Assembly (NCBI GenBank): GCA_963774445.1
Contig: CAVZFC010000022.1
Span: forward strand, 1 to 64,000
DNA from: CAVUQH01 sp963774445
GTDB taxonomy: Bacteria; Myxococcota_A; Polyangia; Haliangiales; Haliangiaceae
Length of the DNA: 64,000 nt
Reading direction: 5' to 3'
Positions 1 to 8,750 of the stretch are shown here, in pieces. Position 1 is the first letter of the stretch. Every line of letters starts with the position of its first letter. The translations under genes were made by a program, and so were the position numbers. Under the pieces are notes generated by a model, which was not told the origin of the DNA, did no database searches, and saw only the letters and a program-made list of their open reading frames with translations.

Positions 1-474
<474 letters not shown>

Positions 475-1470
475 GTGAAGAAGGCACTCGTCACCGGTGG
501 TTGTGGGTTCCTGGGCAGCTGGATCGTCAGGCAGCTTTGCGCCGACGGGGTGACCGTCCGTGTGCTGGCCCTGCCCGGCGAGGATCGCGAGAACGTCGCC
601 GATCTCAGCGTCGAGGTGATGGAGGGGGACGTGACCATGCGCGCCGACGCCGAGCGCGCGGTCGCCGGCATGGACACCGTCTTTCACGCCGCCGCGATCT
701 ACGCCGACTGGGCGCCCGATCCGAGCAAGATGTACGACGTCAACCTGCGCGGCACCTTCAACATGATCGAGGCGTCGCGGCGGGCCGGGGTCGAGCGGGT
801 GATCTACACCGCCAGCATCGTGTCGCTGGGGCGGCCGCCGGCGGGGCAGATCGGCGACGAGACCACCGCCTACGAGGCGTGGGATCTCGACTTTCCGTAC
901 AGCCGCTCCAAGTTCCACAGCCGCGAGCTGGCCGAGTATTTCGCCGACTGGGACGTCGACGTGCGCGTGGTCTGCCCGGGCATCGTCCTGGGCCCGGGCG
1001 ACATCCGGCCGACGCCGTCGGGCAAGATCATCGTCAACTCGATGTCGGGCGGGCCGGGACTGTACTTCGACGGCGGCGCCAACTACGTCGACGTGCGCGA
1101 TGCGGCGCAGGTGCACATCCTGGCGGCCAAGAAGGGCAAGCCCGGCGAGCGCTACCTGGCCAGCGGGCACAACCTGAGCAACCGTGAGTTGGTGGTCGCC
1201 ATCGACCGGGTCGTCGGGCGCAAGCGCCGGCTGATGAAGTTGCCGGTGCCGGTGGCGCGCGGGCTGGCCAAGGCGATGGCGTCGCGCGCGAGCAAGTCGG
1301 GCAAGCCGCCGCTCCTGGCCCGCGACTTCTTCGAGTACAGCCTGAAGCCGAGCTTCTACTCTAACGACAAGGCGTCGCGCGAGCTGGGCGCCACGTTCCG
1401 GCCGCTCGACGAGACGATCCAGGACGCGGTCGACTACTTCAAGAGCCGCCCCCAGCGCGCGGCCGCGTAG
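475..1470 (+). CDS. NAD(P)-dependent epimerase/dehydratase (extended SDR family)
   Basis: A 331-residue protein with a Rossmann fold. The nucleotide-binding motif GGCGFLG is at residues 8-14 and the catalytic YxxxK pair is Y142/K146 (YSRSK). Family members reduce, dehydrate or epimerise sugar-nucleotides, sterols or flavonoid-like substrates; the sequence does not fix the substrate here. I chose the GTG at 475 because the Rossmann strand begins immediately after it (KKALVTGG). The longer open frame from 220 only adds low-complexity residues. The gene ends exactly where the convergent lipoprotein gene ends. A dihydroflavonol-reductase-like or hopanoid-associated (HpnA-like) role is possible but not shown. 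Confidence 0.85.
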   Translation: MKKALVTGGCGFLGSWIVRQLCADGVTVRVLALPGEDRENVADLSVEVMEGDVTMRADAERAVAGMDTVFHAAAIYADWAPDPSKMYDVNLRGTFNMIEASRRAGVERVIYTASIVSLGRPPAGQIGDETTAYEAWDLDFPYSRSKFHSRELAEYFADWDVDVRVVCPGIVLGPGDIRPTPSGKIIVNSMSGGPGLYFDGGANYVDVRDAAQVHILAAKKGKPGERYLASGHNLSNRELVVAIDRVVGRKRRLMKLPVPVARGLAKAMASRASKSGKPPLLARDFFEYSLKPSFYSNDKASRELGATFRPLDETIQDAVDYFKSRPQRAAA

Positions 1471-2145
1471 CTACGGTTTCGCCGGGCCGGTGTCGAGGGC
1501 GATGTCGATACCGCCGTCGTCCTTGATCGTGTAAAGGACGACGCCACGGGTACTCTGGCAGGTGAACGTCTCGCCGGGCACCGCCCAGCGGTAGTCGAAG
1601 TCGCACGTCACCGCGCCGCCGCCGTTCTTGGCCAGGAGCTCGGTCGCCACCTTCTCGGCGTTGCTGCCGCGGACCATGCCGCCGCTCGTGGAATAGCCGA
1701 GGTTGCCGCCCGTGGTGGCGACGTCGACCGGCAGGGTCATCGTCCGCACGTGGGCATGGCACTGGGTGTCGCCGCCGGACACGATGATCGCCGGGCAGGT
1801 GACCGAGTCGGCGCGCAGCCCGTACTTCTGGCTGAAAGTCTCCTGGATGTCCATGGCGGTCAGCTTGCCGAACGCCACGTTCTTCCATCGCGGGGCCCAC
1901 ATCCGTTGCGCCGAATCGATGTCGATGACGAGCTCCGCGTGGGTGCCGTCGGCCGCGCTGATGGTGCAGGTGGTCGTCTCATCGGCGATCTTGTCGGGAC
2001 AGGTGGCAGTCACCGGGGTGCCGGCCGATTGCGTGGCCTGCTCGCTCAGGGTCTTCTCGATCTCGGAGGTGCGGACCCCGACCTCGCCCTTGCACGATGC
2101 GAGCGCTGCCGCGGCGACCAGCCCGAGGAGCAGGACCGGTTTCAT
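1471..2145 (-). CDS. DUF4333-like lipoprotein
   Basis: A 224-residue secreted protein. The N-terminus is a short hydrophobic signal ending in a lipobox (ALASC), so lipid anchoring at the cell surface or periplasm is likely. The mature part contains three repeats, each with paired cysteines (VTCP..., ...TCTI / QCHA / TCQS), the pattern of small DUF4333-type domains stabilised by a disulfide. I chose the ATG at 2145; an in-frame ATG at 2154 adds three residues. It converges on the epimerase with adjacent stop codons and is divergent from the AlkP-like gene 35 bp away. The function is unknown and the family assignment is my inference from the cysteine spacing. Confidence 0.6.
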   Translation of the reverse strand: MKPVLLLGLVAAAALASCKGEVGVRTSEIEKTLSEQATQSAGTPVTATCPDKIADETTTCTISAADGTHAELVIDIDSAQRMWAPRWKNVAFGKLTAMDIQETFSQKYGLRADSVTCPAIIVSGGDTQCHAHVRTMTLPVDVATTGGNLGYSTSGGMVRGSNAEKVATELLAKNGGGAVTCDFDYRWAVPGETFTCQSTRGVVLYTIKDDGGIDIALDTGPAKP

Positions 2146-2180
2146 GGCGGCCATCGTAGGGCGTATGCTGCCGGCTGTCG

Positions 2181-3557
2181 ATGGCGACACGATCTCGGCG
2201 CACGCTCGCGGTCGGCGCCGTGCTGATCGCGGCGGCGCTGGGGCTGTTGGGATTGCGCGCGCGGGCGCAGTCGTGGTTGATCGCCGATCGCGCGGGCGAT
2301 CCGGCGCCGCCGTGGCCGCCGGTCGCGGGGCGCGGGCTGGCACCTGCGCCGCGACTTCGGGTGATCCTGGTCAACGGCCTCGGGCTGGCGCCGGCTCGCC
2401 GGCTGGAAGCGCTGAACGCGCTGTGCGCGAGCGGCATCGATCTCGTCGTCAACGCTGGCTTCCCCACCGTGTCGCTGCCGGTCCAGCGCGTCCTGTGGAC
2501 CGGCCAGACGCAGCAGCAGTCCGGCGTGCGCCTGGGCAATCAGCGACGCGTGGTTCCGCCGGGCGCGATTCCGGCGCGCGTGCCAGGCAGCGTGGCGGTG
2601 GTCGAGAGCCATCCGCAGATCGCCGGCTCTTTCGGCTTTGGCCGGCTGCTCGAGCCGCCGGCCGCTGACTTCGAGGCGACTGCCGCCGGCGCGCTGCGCG
2701 GTGATGCGCGGCTGGTGTTCGTCCACGTCCTGCGCGTCGACGCCGCGGGCCATCGCGCGGGCGCGGCGTCGTCGGCCTATGCCCGCGCCGCGGCCGAGGC
2801 GGACGCCATGCTCGCGCGCTGGCGCGCAACGGCCGGGCCGGGCGAGCGCTGGATCGTCCTGGCCGATCACGGCCACCTGCCCGGCGGCGGGCACAAAGGG
2901 AGCGAGCCGGCGGTGCGCCTGGTCCGCGCCTGCGTCGCCGGCGTGCTCGACGGCTGGCGCGGGCCGCGCGCGGGCCGCATCCACCTGGTCGATCTGTCGC
3001 GCGCGCTGGCCGACTCGCTGGGGCTCGCGCCGATGCCTCCGGCAGCTGGGCGCCCGCTGGCGGTGGCGATCGCCGACCCGCGGCCCGGCGCCACGCTGCC
3101 GCGAGTGACGCCCGCGCGCTGGGGCGCGGCGGCGGCGCTGCTCGCCGTCGCGCTGGCGCTCACCGTCCTGGTCGCGCGGCGGCGCCCGTGGTCGTACCCG
3201 TGGTGGATCGCGGTCGCCGGCGGTACGTTGCTGGCGGCCGTGGGCCTGCCCAGCCTGTCGAGCCTGCCGCGCGGCCTGGCGCTCGCGGCGGCGGGGGCGC
3301 CGGGGGCGGCGCTGCTGGCGCTGGCCACCTGGCGCGAGCTTGGCCGCGGCGCCGATCCGCTGCGCCTGGCCGCCGCGCAGCTGGCGCTGCCGTTGGCGTT
3401 GGTCGCCGCCGCCCTGGTCGCTGCCGGCGGGCCGGCCGCCGTGGTGCCGCACGTCACCGCCGCAGCCGTGGAGTTGTCGGCGCTGCTGGCGATCGGTTGC
3501 GGGGTTTCCGGCCTGGTCACCGCGGTCGCGGGCGCGCGCCCGGCCGCTCCTCTATAA
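2181..3557 (+). CDS. Alkaline-phosphatase-superfamily-like membrane protein
   Basis: A 458-residue protein with an N-terminal hydrophobic segment (about residues 9-27), a soluble region, and four or so C-terminal membrane segments (from about residue 312). The soluble part carries LADHGH near residue 228, followed by GGGH. This is the metal-binding DHG...GxH signature of the alkaline phosphatase/phosphodiesterase superfamily, as in phosphoglycerate mutase and GPI ethanolamine-phosphate transferases. A nearby HVLRVDAAGH segment matches the usual D...H metal site. The N-terminal nucleophile motif is poorly defined, so activity is uncertain. A role in modifying surface lipids or glycans is a family-based guess. 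Confidence 0.6.
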   Translation: MATRSRRTLAVGAVLIAAALGLLGLRARAQSWLIADRAGDPAPPWPPVAGRGLAPAPRLRVILVNGLGLAPARRLEALNALCASGIDLVVNAGFPTVSLPVQRVLWTGQTQQQSGVRLGNQRRVVPPGAIPARVPGSVAVVESHPQIAGSFGFGRLLEPPAADFEATAAGALRGDARLVFVHVLRVDAAGHRAGAASSAYARAAAEADAMLARWRATAGPGERWIVLADHGHLPGGGHKGSEPAVRLVRACVAGVLDGWRGPRAGRIHLVDLSRALADSLGLAPMPPAAGRPLAVAIADPRPGATLPRVTPARWGAAAALLAVALALTVLVARRRPWSYPWWIAVAGGTLLAAVGLPSLSSLPRGLALAAAGAPGAALLALATWRELGRGADPLRLAAAQLALPLALVAAALVAAGGPAAVVPHVTAAAVELSALLAIGCGVSGLVTAVAGARPAAPL

Positions 3558-3558
3558 T
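3553..3558 (+). promoter_or_regulatory. TATAAT -10 box, possibly of a leaderless transcript
   Basis: A perfect TATAAT sits six bases before the GTG start of the following lipoprotein gene, overlapping the end of the preceding gene. With normal -10 geometry, transcription would begin at or next to the GTG (3565). No clear -35 box is seen in the GC-rich sequence upstream. Confidence 0.35.
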
Positions 3559-3564
3559 CCCGCC

Positions 3565-4401
3565 GTGCTTCATCGCCGCTCCCTGATTCTCGTCGCCATT
3601 CCCCTGCTGGTCGCCTGCGGGCACAAGAAGAAGCACGAGGCCCCGCCCGCCGACGACGCCGCGCCCCCGGTCGCCGCGCTCACGGTCGACGGCAAAGGGG
3701 TCGCCGCGCTGTCGCGCGATCTGTTCGCCGCGCGCCGCCCGCTGGCCGAAGCGGTCCCGGGGCTGCCGCCGCCCGCCGCCTGGCGCATGGTCACCGCCAC
3801 CGACGGCAAGGGGCGCAACCTCTACCTGCGCAACCCGGCCACCGCGTACGAGCACCAGACCTTGAAGCTCTACCTGGGCGCCCACGGCGAGCCGTCGATC
3901 GGACTGTTCCGCGATCCGAGCAATCCGCCACCGCCACCGCGCCTGCGCAGTCTGGCGCGGGCACCCACGCTCTACCTCGACGGTCTCGACGCCATCGAGA
4001 TCCGCACCCAGGAGGAGAAGGTGCCGCCGTCGCCGCAGGCGACGCTGCAGCTGCAGGTCGGCAACGCCCCGCCGGTGGCGATCACCTCGGACGACCTGGC
4101 CGGCGTGAAGAAGATCAGCCCGCCCGGCGCCCACGACGACGCCCACGGCTGGCGCCTGCGCGACGTGCTGGGCTCGCGTCTGCCCCCCGGCACATCGCCG
4201 GCGGTTCACGTCGTCGCCGACGACGGCAACCTCGACATCCCGGCCGGTGCCCTGACCGACGACAAGCAGCTGGTCTTCCTCAAGGTCAATCGCCGCGGGC
4301 TGTTTCGCCTGCAGTGGTGGAAGGACGCCACGAACCGCCGCGACGTCGCCGGAGAGCTGCGCGGCGTGTCCCGGATCGAGGTCAGGACCGATCCGAAGTG
4401 A
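3565..4401 (+). CDS. Putative lipoprotein, unknown function
   Basis: A 278-residue protein. It begins with a basic stretch and hydrophobic signal ending in LLVAC, a lipobox with the acylated cysteine at residue 18, followed by a Lys/His-rich linker and a Pro/Ala spacer. I recognise no enzyme motif in the mature domain; it contains two similar beta-rich halves (LYLDGLDAIEIRT and VSRIEVRT). The GTG at 3565 is chosen because it is the only start that puts the signal peptide at the N-terminus; the longer open frame upstream reads through the previous gene. It lies 8 bp after the AlkP-like gene and may be co-transcribed with it, or come from its own TATAAT. Confidence 0.6.
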   Translation: MLHRRSLILVAIPLLVACGHKKKHEAPPADDAAPPVAALTVDGKGVAALSRDLFAARRPLAEAVPGLPPPAAWRMVTATDGKGRNLYLRNPATAYEHQTLKLYLGAHGEPSIGLFRDPSNPPPPPRLRSLARAPTLYLDGLDAIEIRTQEEKVPPSPQATLQLQVGNAPPVAITSDDLAGVKKISPPGAHDDAHGWRLRDVLGSRLPPGTSPAVHVVADDGNLDIPAGALTDDKQLVFLKVNRRGLFRLQWWKDATNRRDVAGELRGVSRIEVRTDPK

Positions 4402-4499
4402 TTTCAGATGGTTGCGCGGGCCTGGCGCTTCGGCCTGCTGTACACCGATCGGGCGTCCAGGGGTTTGCGCGCGGCCAAGTCGTGCCTACATTCTGGACC

Positions 4500-5357
4500 A
4501 TGCCCGCCGCCCACGTCATCGAAGTCACCGACGCCACCTTTGCCACCGAGGTGCTCGAGCGGTCGCGCTCGGTGCCGGTGCTGGTCGACTTCTGGGCGCC
4601 GTGGTGCGGGCCGTGCCGCATGCTCGGGCCGGTGCTGGAGAAGCTCGCGGCCGAGCTGGACGGCAGCTTCGTGCTGGCCAAGGTCAACACCGACGAGAAC
4701 CAGGGCGTGGCCGGGCGCTATCGCGTGAGCGGCATCCCCGACGTCAAGCTGTTCTCCGGCGGCGAGGTCGTGGGCGGCTTCGTCGGCGCGCAGCCAGAGC
4801 GCAACGTGCGCGCGTTCCTCGACGAGCACCTGCCGGGCGAGGCCGACGCGCCGCTGACCGACGCAGCTGCCGCCCTCGAGCGCGGCGACGACGCCGCGGC
4901 CCGGGCCGCGTTCGAGCAGGCGCTGGCGCTCGACGCCACCTCGCCGGCCGCGCACCTGGGTCTGGCCCGGCTGGATCTGGCCGGTGGCGACTTTGCCGCC
5001 GCCCGCGCCCACGCCGCCGCGGTGCCCGCCTCGGCGCGCGAGCACGACGCGGCCAGCAAGCTGGTCGACGCGCTGGCGCTGGCGGAGGCAGCCGCAGCGG
5101 CGGGTCCGCGCGACGCGCTCGAGGCGCGGTTCGCCGCCGACGCCAGCGACCTCGAGGCGCGCTTCGCGCTGGCCGGCTACGAGGTTGGCGCCGGCCACTA
5201 CGCCGACGCGCTGGAGGGCTACTACCAGGTGGTCCAGGCCGACCGCAAGTGGCACGACGAGGCGGCGCGCAAGGCGATGGTCACCGTCTTCGGCGTCATC
5301 GGCGCGCGGCACCCGCTGTCGGACAGCTACCGCGACAAGCTGCAAGTGATCTACTGA
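4500..5357 (+). CDS. Thioredoxin-domain protein with TPR tail (CnoX/YbbN type)
   Basis: A 285-residue protein: an N-terminal thioredoxin fold (about 1-110) with the intact redox motif WCGPC (C36 and C39), then alpha-helical tetratricopeptide repeats to the C-terminus. The last section (YADALEGYYQVVQ ... KAMVTVF) matches the conserved tail of YbbN/CnoX proteins, which are co-chaperones that pass substrates to GroEL/DnaK. Many CnoX proteins have lost the CxxC pair. Retention here suggests that thiol-disulfide or stress-activated chemistry is kept. The ATG at 4500 is chosen because the fold starts directly after it. It is monocistronic by position and converges with the M61 peptidase gene. Confidence 0.88.
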   Translation: MPAAHVIEVTDATFATEVLERSRSVPVLVDFWAPWCGPCRMLGPVLEKLAAELDGSFVLAKVNTDENQGVAGRYRVSGIPDVKLFSGGEVVGGFVGAQPERNVRAFLDEHLPGEADAPLTDAAAALERGDDAAARAAFEQALALDATSPAAHLGLARLDLAGGDFAAARAHAAAVPASAREHDAASKLVDALALAEAAAAAGPRDALEARFAADASDLEARFALAGYEVGAGHYADALEGYYQVVQADRKWHDEAARKAMVTVFGVIGARHPLSDSYRDKLQVIY

Positions 5358-5358
5358 T

Positions 5359-7260
5359 TCAGTCGCCGTCGTCGCCGGGGTCGTCGGTCCCATCGTCGGT
5401 GTCCGAGTCGGGGCCCAGCCACGAGATCCGCGCCGCCACGCTGCCGGGGTCATCGTCGGTCTCGAGCTTCCACGACGCCGGCGGCTTCGTCCCCAGGGTG
5501 ACCTCGAGGGTCACGATGCGGCCGCGCCGCGACACCATGAGCGCGACCTTTGCGCCGGGGCGGTATTCGGTGAGGCGGGTGTCCAGGCCGCCGGGCCGCA
5601 CGCGAAAGCCGTCGGTGGCCAGCAGCTCGTCGCCGACGTTGAGGCCGCCGCTCTCGGCCGGGGTCCCGGCGCGGATCTGCCGGACGACGTTGTCGGCGCC
5701 GACACTGGCGCCCAACCAGCCGGCCGGCTCGTCGTCGTCCGGCTTCTTCTCCGGCTCGTGGAAGTGCAGGCCGAACTGCTCGAGCGCGGGCTTGTAGTCC
5801 AGCTCCTCGGTGCCGTCGACGTAGCGGGCCCAGAAGTCGGTGAGCGGCTCGCCGGCGACCTCTTCGAACACCGCGCGCAGCTCGCTGGGGGTGTAGCCCT
5901 TGTCCCCGGCGTAGCGGCTGTAGGCCAGGCGCATGGCGTCGTCGAGGTTCTTTCTGCCGCGGCTGTTGCGGCGGATCTCGGCATCCAGCAGCCAGGCGAT
6001 CAGGGCGCCCTTGGTGTAGTAGCTGATGGAGCTGTTGATCGAGTTCTCGTCGCCCCGGTAGTACTTGATCCAGGCGTCGTACGAGCTCAGCGCCAGCGGC
6101 TGCACCTTGCGGCCCGGCGTGGTCTGCAGGTCGTCGATCGAATCGGACAGCTTGTCGAGGTACTGCTTGTGGGTGATCAGGCCGGCGCGGCGCAGCATCA
6201 GCAGCTCGTAGTAGCTGGTCACTCCCTCGACCATCCACAGCGAGCGGGTATAGACCTCGTGCTCGTAGTCGAACGGCCCGAGCTCGACCGGCCGCAACCG
6301 CTTGCCGTTCCAGGTGTGGAAGAACTCGTGCGCCGCCAGCCCCAGCCAGCGCTGGTAGTCGATCTTCTTGCGCGTTGACCAGACCGACGCCGTCATCATG
6401 GTCGAGGCCTTGTGCTCCAGCCCGTTGCCGCCGCCGGTCAGAATGTTGAAGAAGATGTAGCGCGGATAGGGGATGACGCCCCAGGCCTGGGTCTCGGTGG
6501 CGATCAGGTCGCGCAGATCGGCGGCGGCACGCTCGCCGTCGAACAGGTTGCCCTCACCGAAATCGGCCAGCACGTGGTCGACCCCCTCGACCGCGACGGT
6601 GTGCAGCGTCGGGTTGCCGATGACGATCGGCGAGTCGACCAGGGTGTCGTAGTCAGGCGCCAGAAAGCGATTGGCGTCGCCGCCGGGGTGGGGCGAGAGT
6701 GGCGTGACGATGGTCGACCAGCCGTCCGGCTTGTCGATGGCGACGTCGTGCGGCTCATCCAGCCCGCCGACCAGGGTGATGAAGGTCGCGGCGCCGTTGA
6801 GGATGGCCATGTCGGCGTCGATGAAGTCGGTGCGCACGGTCAGCTCGCGGGCGTAGACGCGGTAGCGGACGACGATCCGGTCGGTCCCACCGGTGGTGAC
6901 GCGCCAGCGGTTCTTGCGCGTCTTGGTCACCGCCCGTGGATCGCCGGCGGTGGTCGCCGCGGTCAGCTGTTCGACGTTGCGCGCGAACTCGCGCACGAGG
7001 TACGAGCCGGGCGTCCAGACCGCCATCATCAGCTCGACGGCGTCGGCGCCGCCGGTCGGGACTACCGCGGTGACCTCGGCGTAGTGGGTTTGCGGCGCGG
7101 GGAAGCGGACCGTGTATTCGATGACGTCGCCGGCGGTGCGCGGCGCCAGCGGCGGCTGGTGCTGGACCTCGACCGGCCGGTGCTGGTCGTTGCCGTGCTT
7201 GCCGCAGCCGGCGGCGGCGGCCGCCGCGACCGCCAACGCGAGCGCCGTGCGGCGGCTCAC
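5359..7260 (-). CDS. M61 family glycyl aminopeptidase-like metalloprotease with PDZ domain
   Basis: A 633-residue exported protein. The N-terminus is an Ala-rich signal ending in a lipobox-like AAGCG, so it is probably a lipoprotein. The zinc site HEFFH is H311-E312 / H315, and the third ligand is the Glu in the WMVEG segment near residue 345. A C-terminal PDZ domain (about 510-600, GWLGASVG...) completes the usual M61 layout of N-terminal beta domain, catalytic domain and PDZ. I use the GTG at 7260: it gives the signal peptide at residue 1 and overlaps the TGA of the upstream MBL gene (GTGA), showing translational coupling. It probably trims glycine- or alanine-starting peptides in the envelope. 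Confidence 0.88.
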   Translation of the reverse strand: MSRRTALALAVAAAAAAGCGKHGNDQHRPVEVQHQPPLAPRTAGDVIEYTVRFPAPQTHYAEVTAVVPTGGADAVELMMAVWTPGSYLVREFARNVEQLTAATTAGDPRAVTKTRKNRWRVTTGGTDRIVVRYRVYARELTVRTDFIDADMAILNGAATFITLVGGLDEPHDVAIDKPDGWSTIVTPLSPHPGGDANRFLAPDYDTLVDSPIVIGNPTLHTVAVEGVDHVLADFGEGNLFDGERAAADLRDLIATETQAWGVIPYPRYIFFNILTGGGNGLEHKASTMMTASVWSTRKKIDYQRWLGLAAHEFFHTWNGKRLRPVELGPFDYEHEVYTRSLWMVEGVTSYYELLMLRRAGLITHKQYLDKLSDSIDDLQTTPGRKVQPLALSSYDAWIKYYRGDENSINSSISYYTKGALIAWLLDAEIRRNSRGRKNLDDAMRLAYSRYAGDKGYTPSELRAVFEEVAGEPLTDFWARYVDGTEELDYKPALEQFGLHFHEPEKKPDDDEPAGWLGASVGADNVVRQIRAGTPAESGGLNVGDELLATDGFRVRPGGLDTRLTEYRPGAKVALMVSRRGRIVTLEVTLGTKPPASWKLETDDDPGSVAARISWLGPDSDTDDGTDDPGDDGD

Positions 7261-8120
7261 GCCGCCAGCTCCTCGAGCCTCACGACCGGATCGATCGCCC
7301 GGTAACGTCCGCGCTCGTCGCGTCCAATGCCGGACATCGCGACCTGCGGATCGTGGGTGTAGAATAGCCGGCCGTCGCGCGTGATGAGGTCGGCCAGCAG
7401 CGCGGACTTCTCGTCGATGAGCCGCTCGGGGTAGCGGTCGTAGCCCATCGTGATCGGCAGGTGGACCCACGCCGTGCCCGGGATCAGGTCGGCGGCGAAG
7501 ACGACCGGGCCGGCGGGCATGGCGATCTCGCCGAGGAGCAGCCCCGGCGTGTGTCCCTCGGAGCGGTGGAAGCGGTAGCCGTCGCCCAGCGCCGGGGTGG
7601 TCTCGCCGGTGACGATCTCCAGGCGGCCGCTGGCCGCGAGCAGCTGGTTGAGCGCGGGGATGAACGAGGCGCGGTCACGCGGGTGCGGCTGCGCTGCCCG
7701 CGCCCACGCCTGCTCGCCGACCACGAAGGTGGCGCGCGGAAACGCCAGCGCCGGCTCGGCGCCGTCGCGCCACGCCTCGAGCAGGCCGCCGGCGTGGTCG
7801 AAGTGCAGGTGCGACAGGACGATGACGTCGATGTCGGCGGGCGCCAGCCCGTGGGTGGCCAGGGTTTCGAGCAGCACGTGCTGCTCCTCGACGACGCCGT
7901 AGCGATCCTTGAGCGCAGGCGCGAAGAAGGCGCCGATGCCGGCCTCGAACAGGATGCGGCGATCGCCGTCGCGCACCAGCAGGCAGCGGCAGGCCAGGGG
8001 GATGCGGTTGGCGTCGTCGGGCGCGATCCACCGCGACCACAGGGCGCGCGGCGCGTTGCCGAACATGGCGCCACCGTCGAGGCGCTGCGAGTTGCCGAGT
8101 ACGGAGGTCAGGGTACGCAC
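7257..8120 (-). CDS. MBL-fold metallo-hydrolase
   Basis: A 287-residue cytoplasmic protein with the metallo-beta-lactamase fold. The dinuclear zinc motif HxHxDH is H104, H106, D108, H109 (SHLHFDHAGG), and a second histidine segment (SEGHTPG) follows. The start ATG at 8120 gives a complete fold. Related proteins act on lactones, esters, phosphodiesters or thioesters; the substrate cannot be read from the sequence. Its stop overlaps the start of the M61 peptidase and it follows two coupled genes on the same strand, so the four genes are probably one transcript. Confidence 0.8.
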   Translation of the reverse strand: MRTLTSVLGNSQRLDGGAMFGNAPRALWSRWIAPDDANRIPLACRCLLVRDGDRRILFEAGIGAFFAPALKDRYGVVEEQHVLLETLATHGLAPADIDVIVLSHLHFDHAGGLLEAWRDGAEPALAFPRATFVVGEQAWARAAQPHPRDRASFIPALNQLLAASGRLEIVTGETTPALGDGYRFHRSEGHTPGLLLGEIAMPAGPVVFAADLIPGTAWVHLPITMGYDRYPERLIDEKSALLADLITRDGRLFYTHDPQVAMSGIGRDERGRYRAIDPVVRLEELAA

Positions 8121-8171
8121 GAATCTGGCCCCGGTTTACCACGCCCGAGGGCCGGTGGGCACCGGCCGGCG

Positions 8172-8750
8172 CTAGCGCTGAGTGTCGTCGAGCGGGTTGG
8201 ACGCGAGGAGGTCGAGAAAGGCGTCGATCCTGCGCTCCAGTGCGTCGGCGGTGGGAATGTCGGTGTCGTGGATGACCAGCACGAACGCCACCCCCTGGCG
8301 AGCTAGCTCGTGGAACGCCATCTCGCTGGCCTCGTCGAAGTCGGTGACCACGTCGGCGTCGGCGTGCGAGATGTACGCGAAGCCGATCGCGCGCGCGGGG
8401 TCGAAGCCGTCGAGGGTGACGACCAGATCGGCGTGGCGAAAGGCGAAGTCCGGCTGCAGCGCGACGCCGGCGGTGCGCAGGCGTCGCTGGACGATGTCGC
8501 GGGCCTCGTCCTCTGACAGCGTCGGCTCCGGGTCGGTGCTGACGATGCCACCGGTCGGCGGCAGCGTCGGTCGCGCGCCGGCTTCGGCGGGCGTGGTCGA
8601 CGAGATGACCGAGCCCTCGGCATCCCACGCGGCGGGCGGGAAGGTCGCGGTGCGCGGCAGTGGGTTGGGCGTCGTGGCCGGCGTGCCCATCGGCGGCGTC
8701 TCGGCCGACGCCAGCCTGCGCCGGCGGTCGTCGTCGTTGTCGCCGCTCAT
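8172..8750 (-). CDS. Conserved hypothetical protein, disordered N-terminus plus compact C-terminal domain
   Basis: A 192-residue protein of unknown function. Residues 1 to about 85 are low-complexity and rich in Pro/Thr/Asp. Residues about 90-190 form an alpha/beta domain (SEDEARDIVQRRL ... ADADVVTDFDEASEM ... FVLVIHDTDIP). No catalytic motif is recognised. I set the start at 8750, where ATG overlaps the stop of the TPR gene (ATGA); the longer upstream frame only reads through that gene. The overlap implies that the two proteins are made together and may work together. Confidence 0.65.
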   Translation of the reverse strand: MSGDNDDDRRRRLASAETPPMGTPATTPNPLPRTATFPPAAWDAEGSVISSTTPAEAGARPTLPPTGGIVSTDPEPTLSEDEARDIVQRRLRTAGVALQPDFAFRHADLVVTLDGFDPARAIGFAYISHADADVVTDFDEASEMAFHELARQGVAFVLVIHDTDIPTADALERRIDAFLDLLASNPLDDTQR

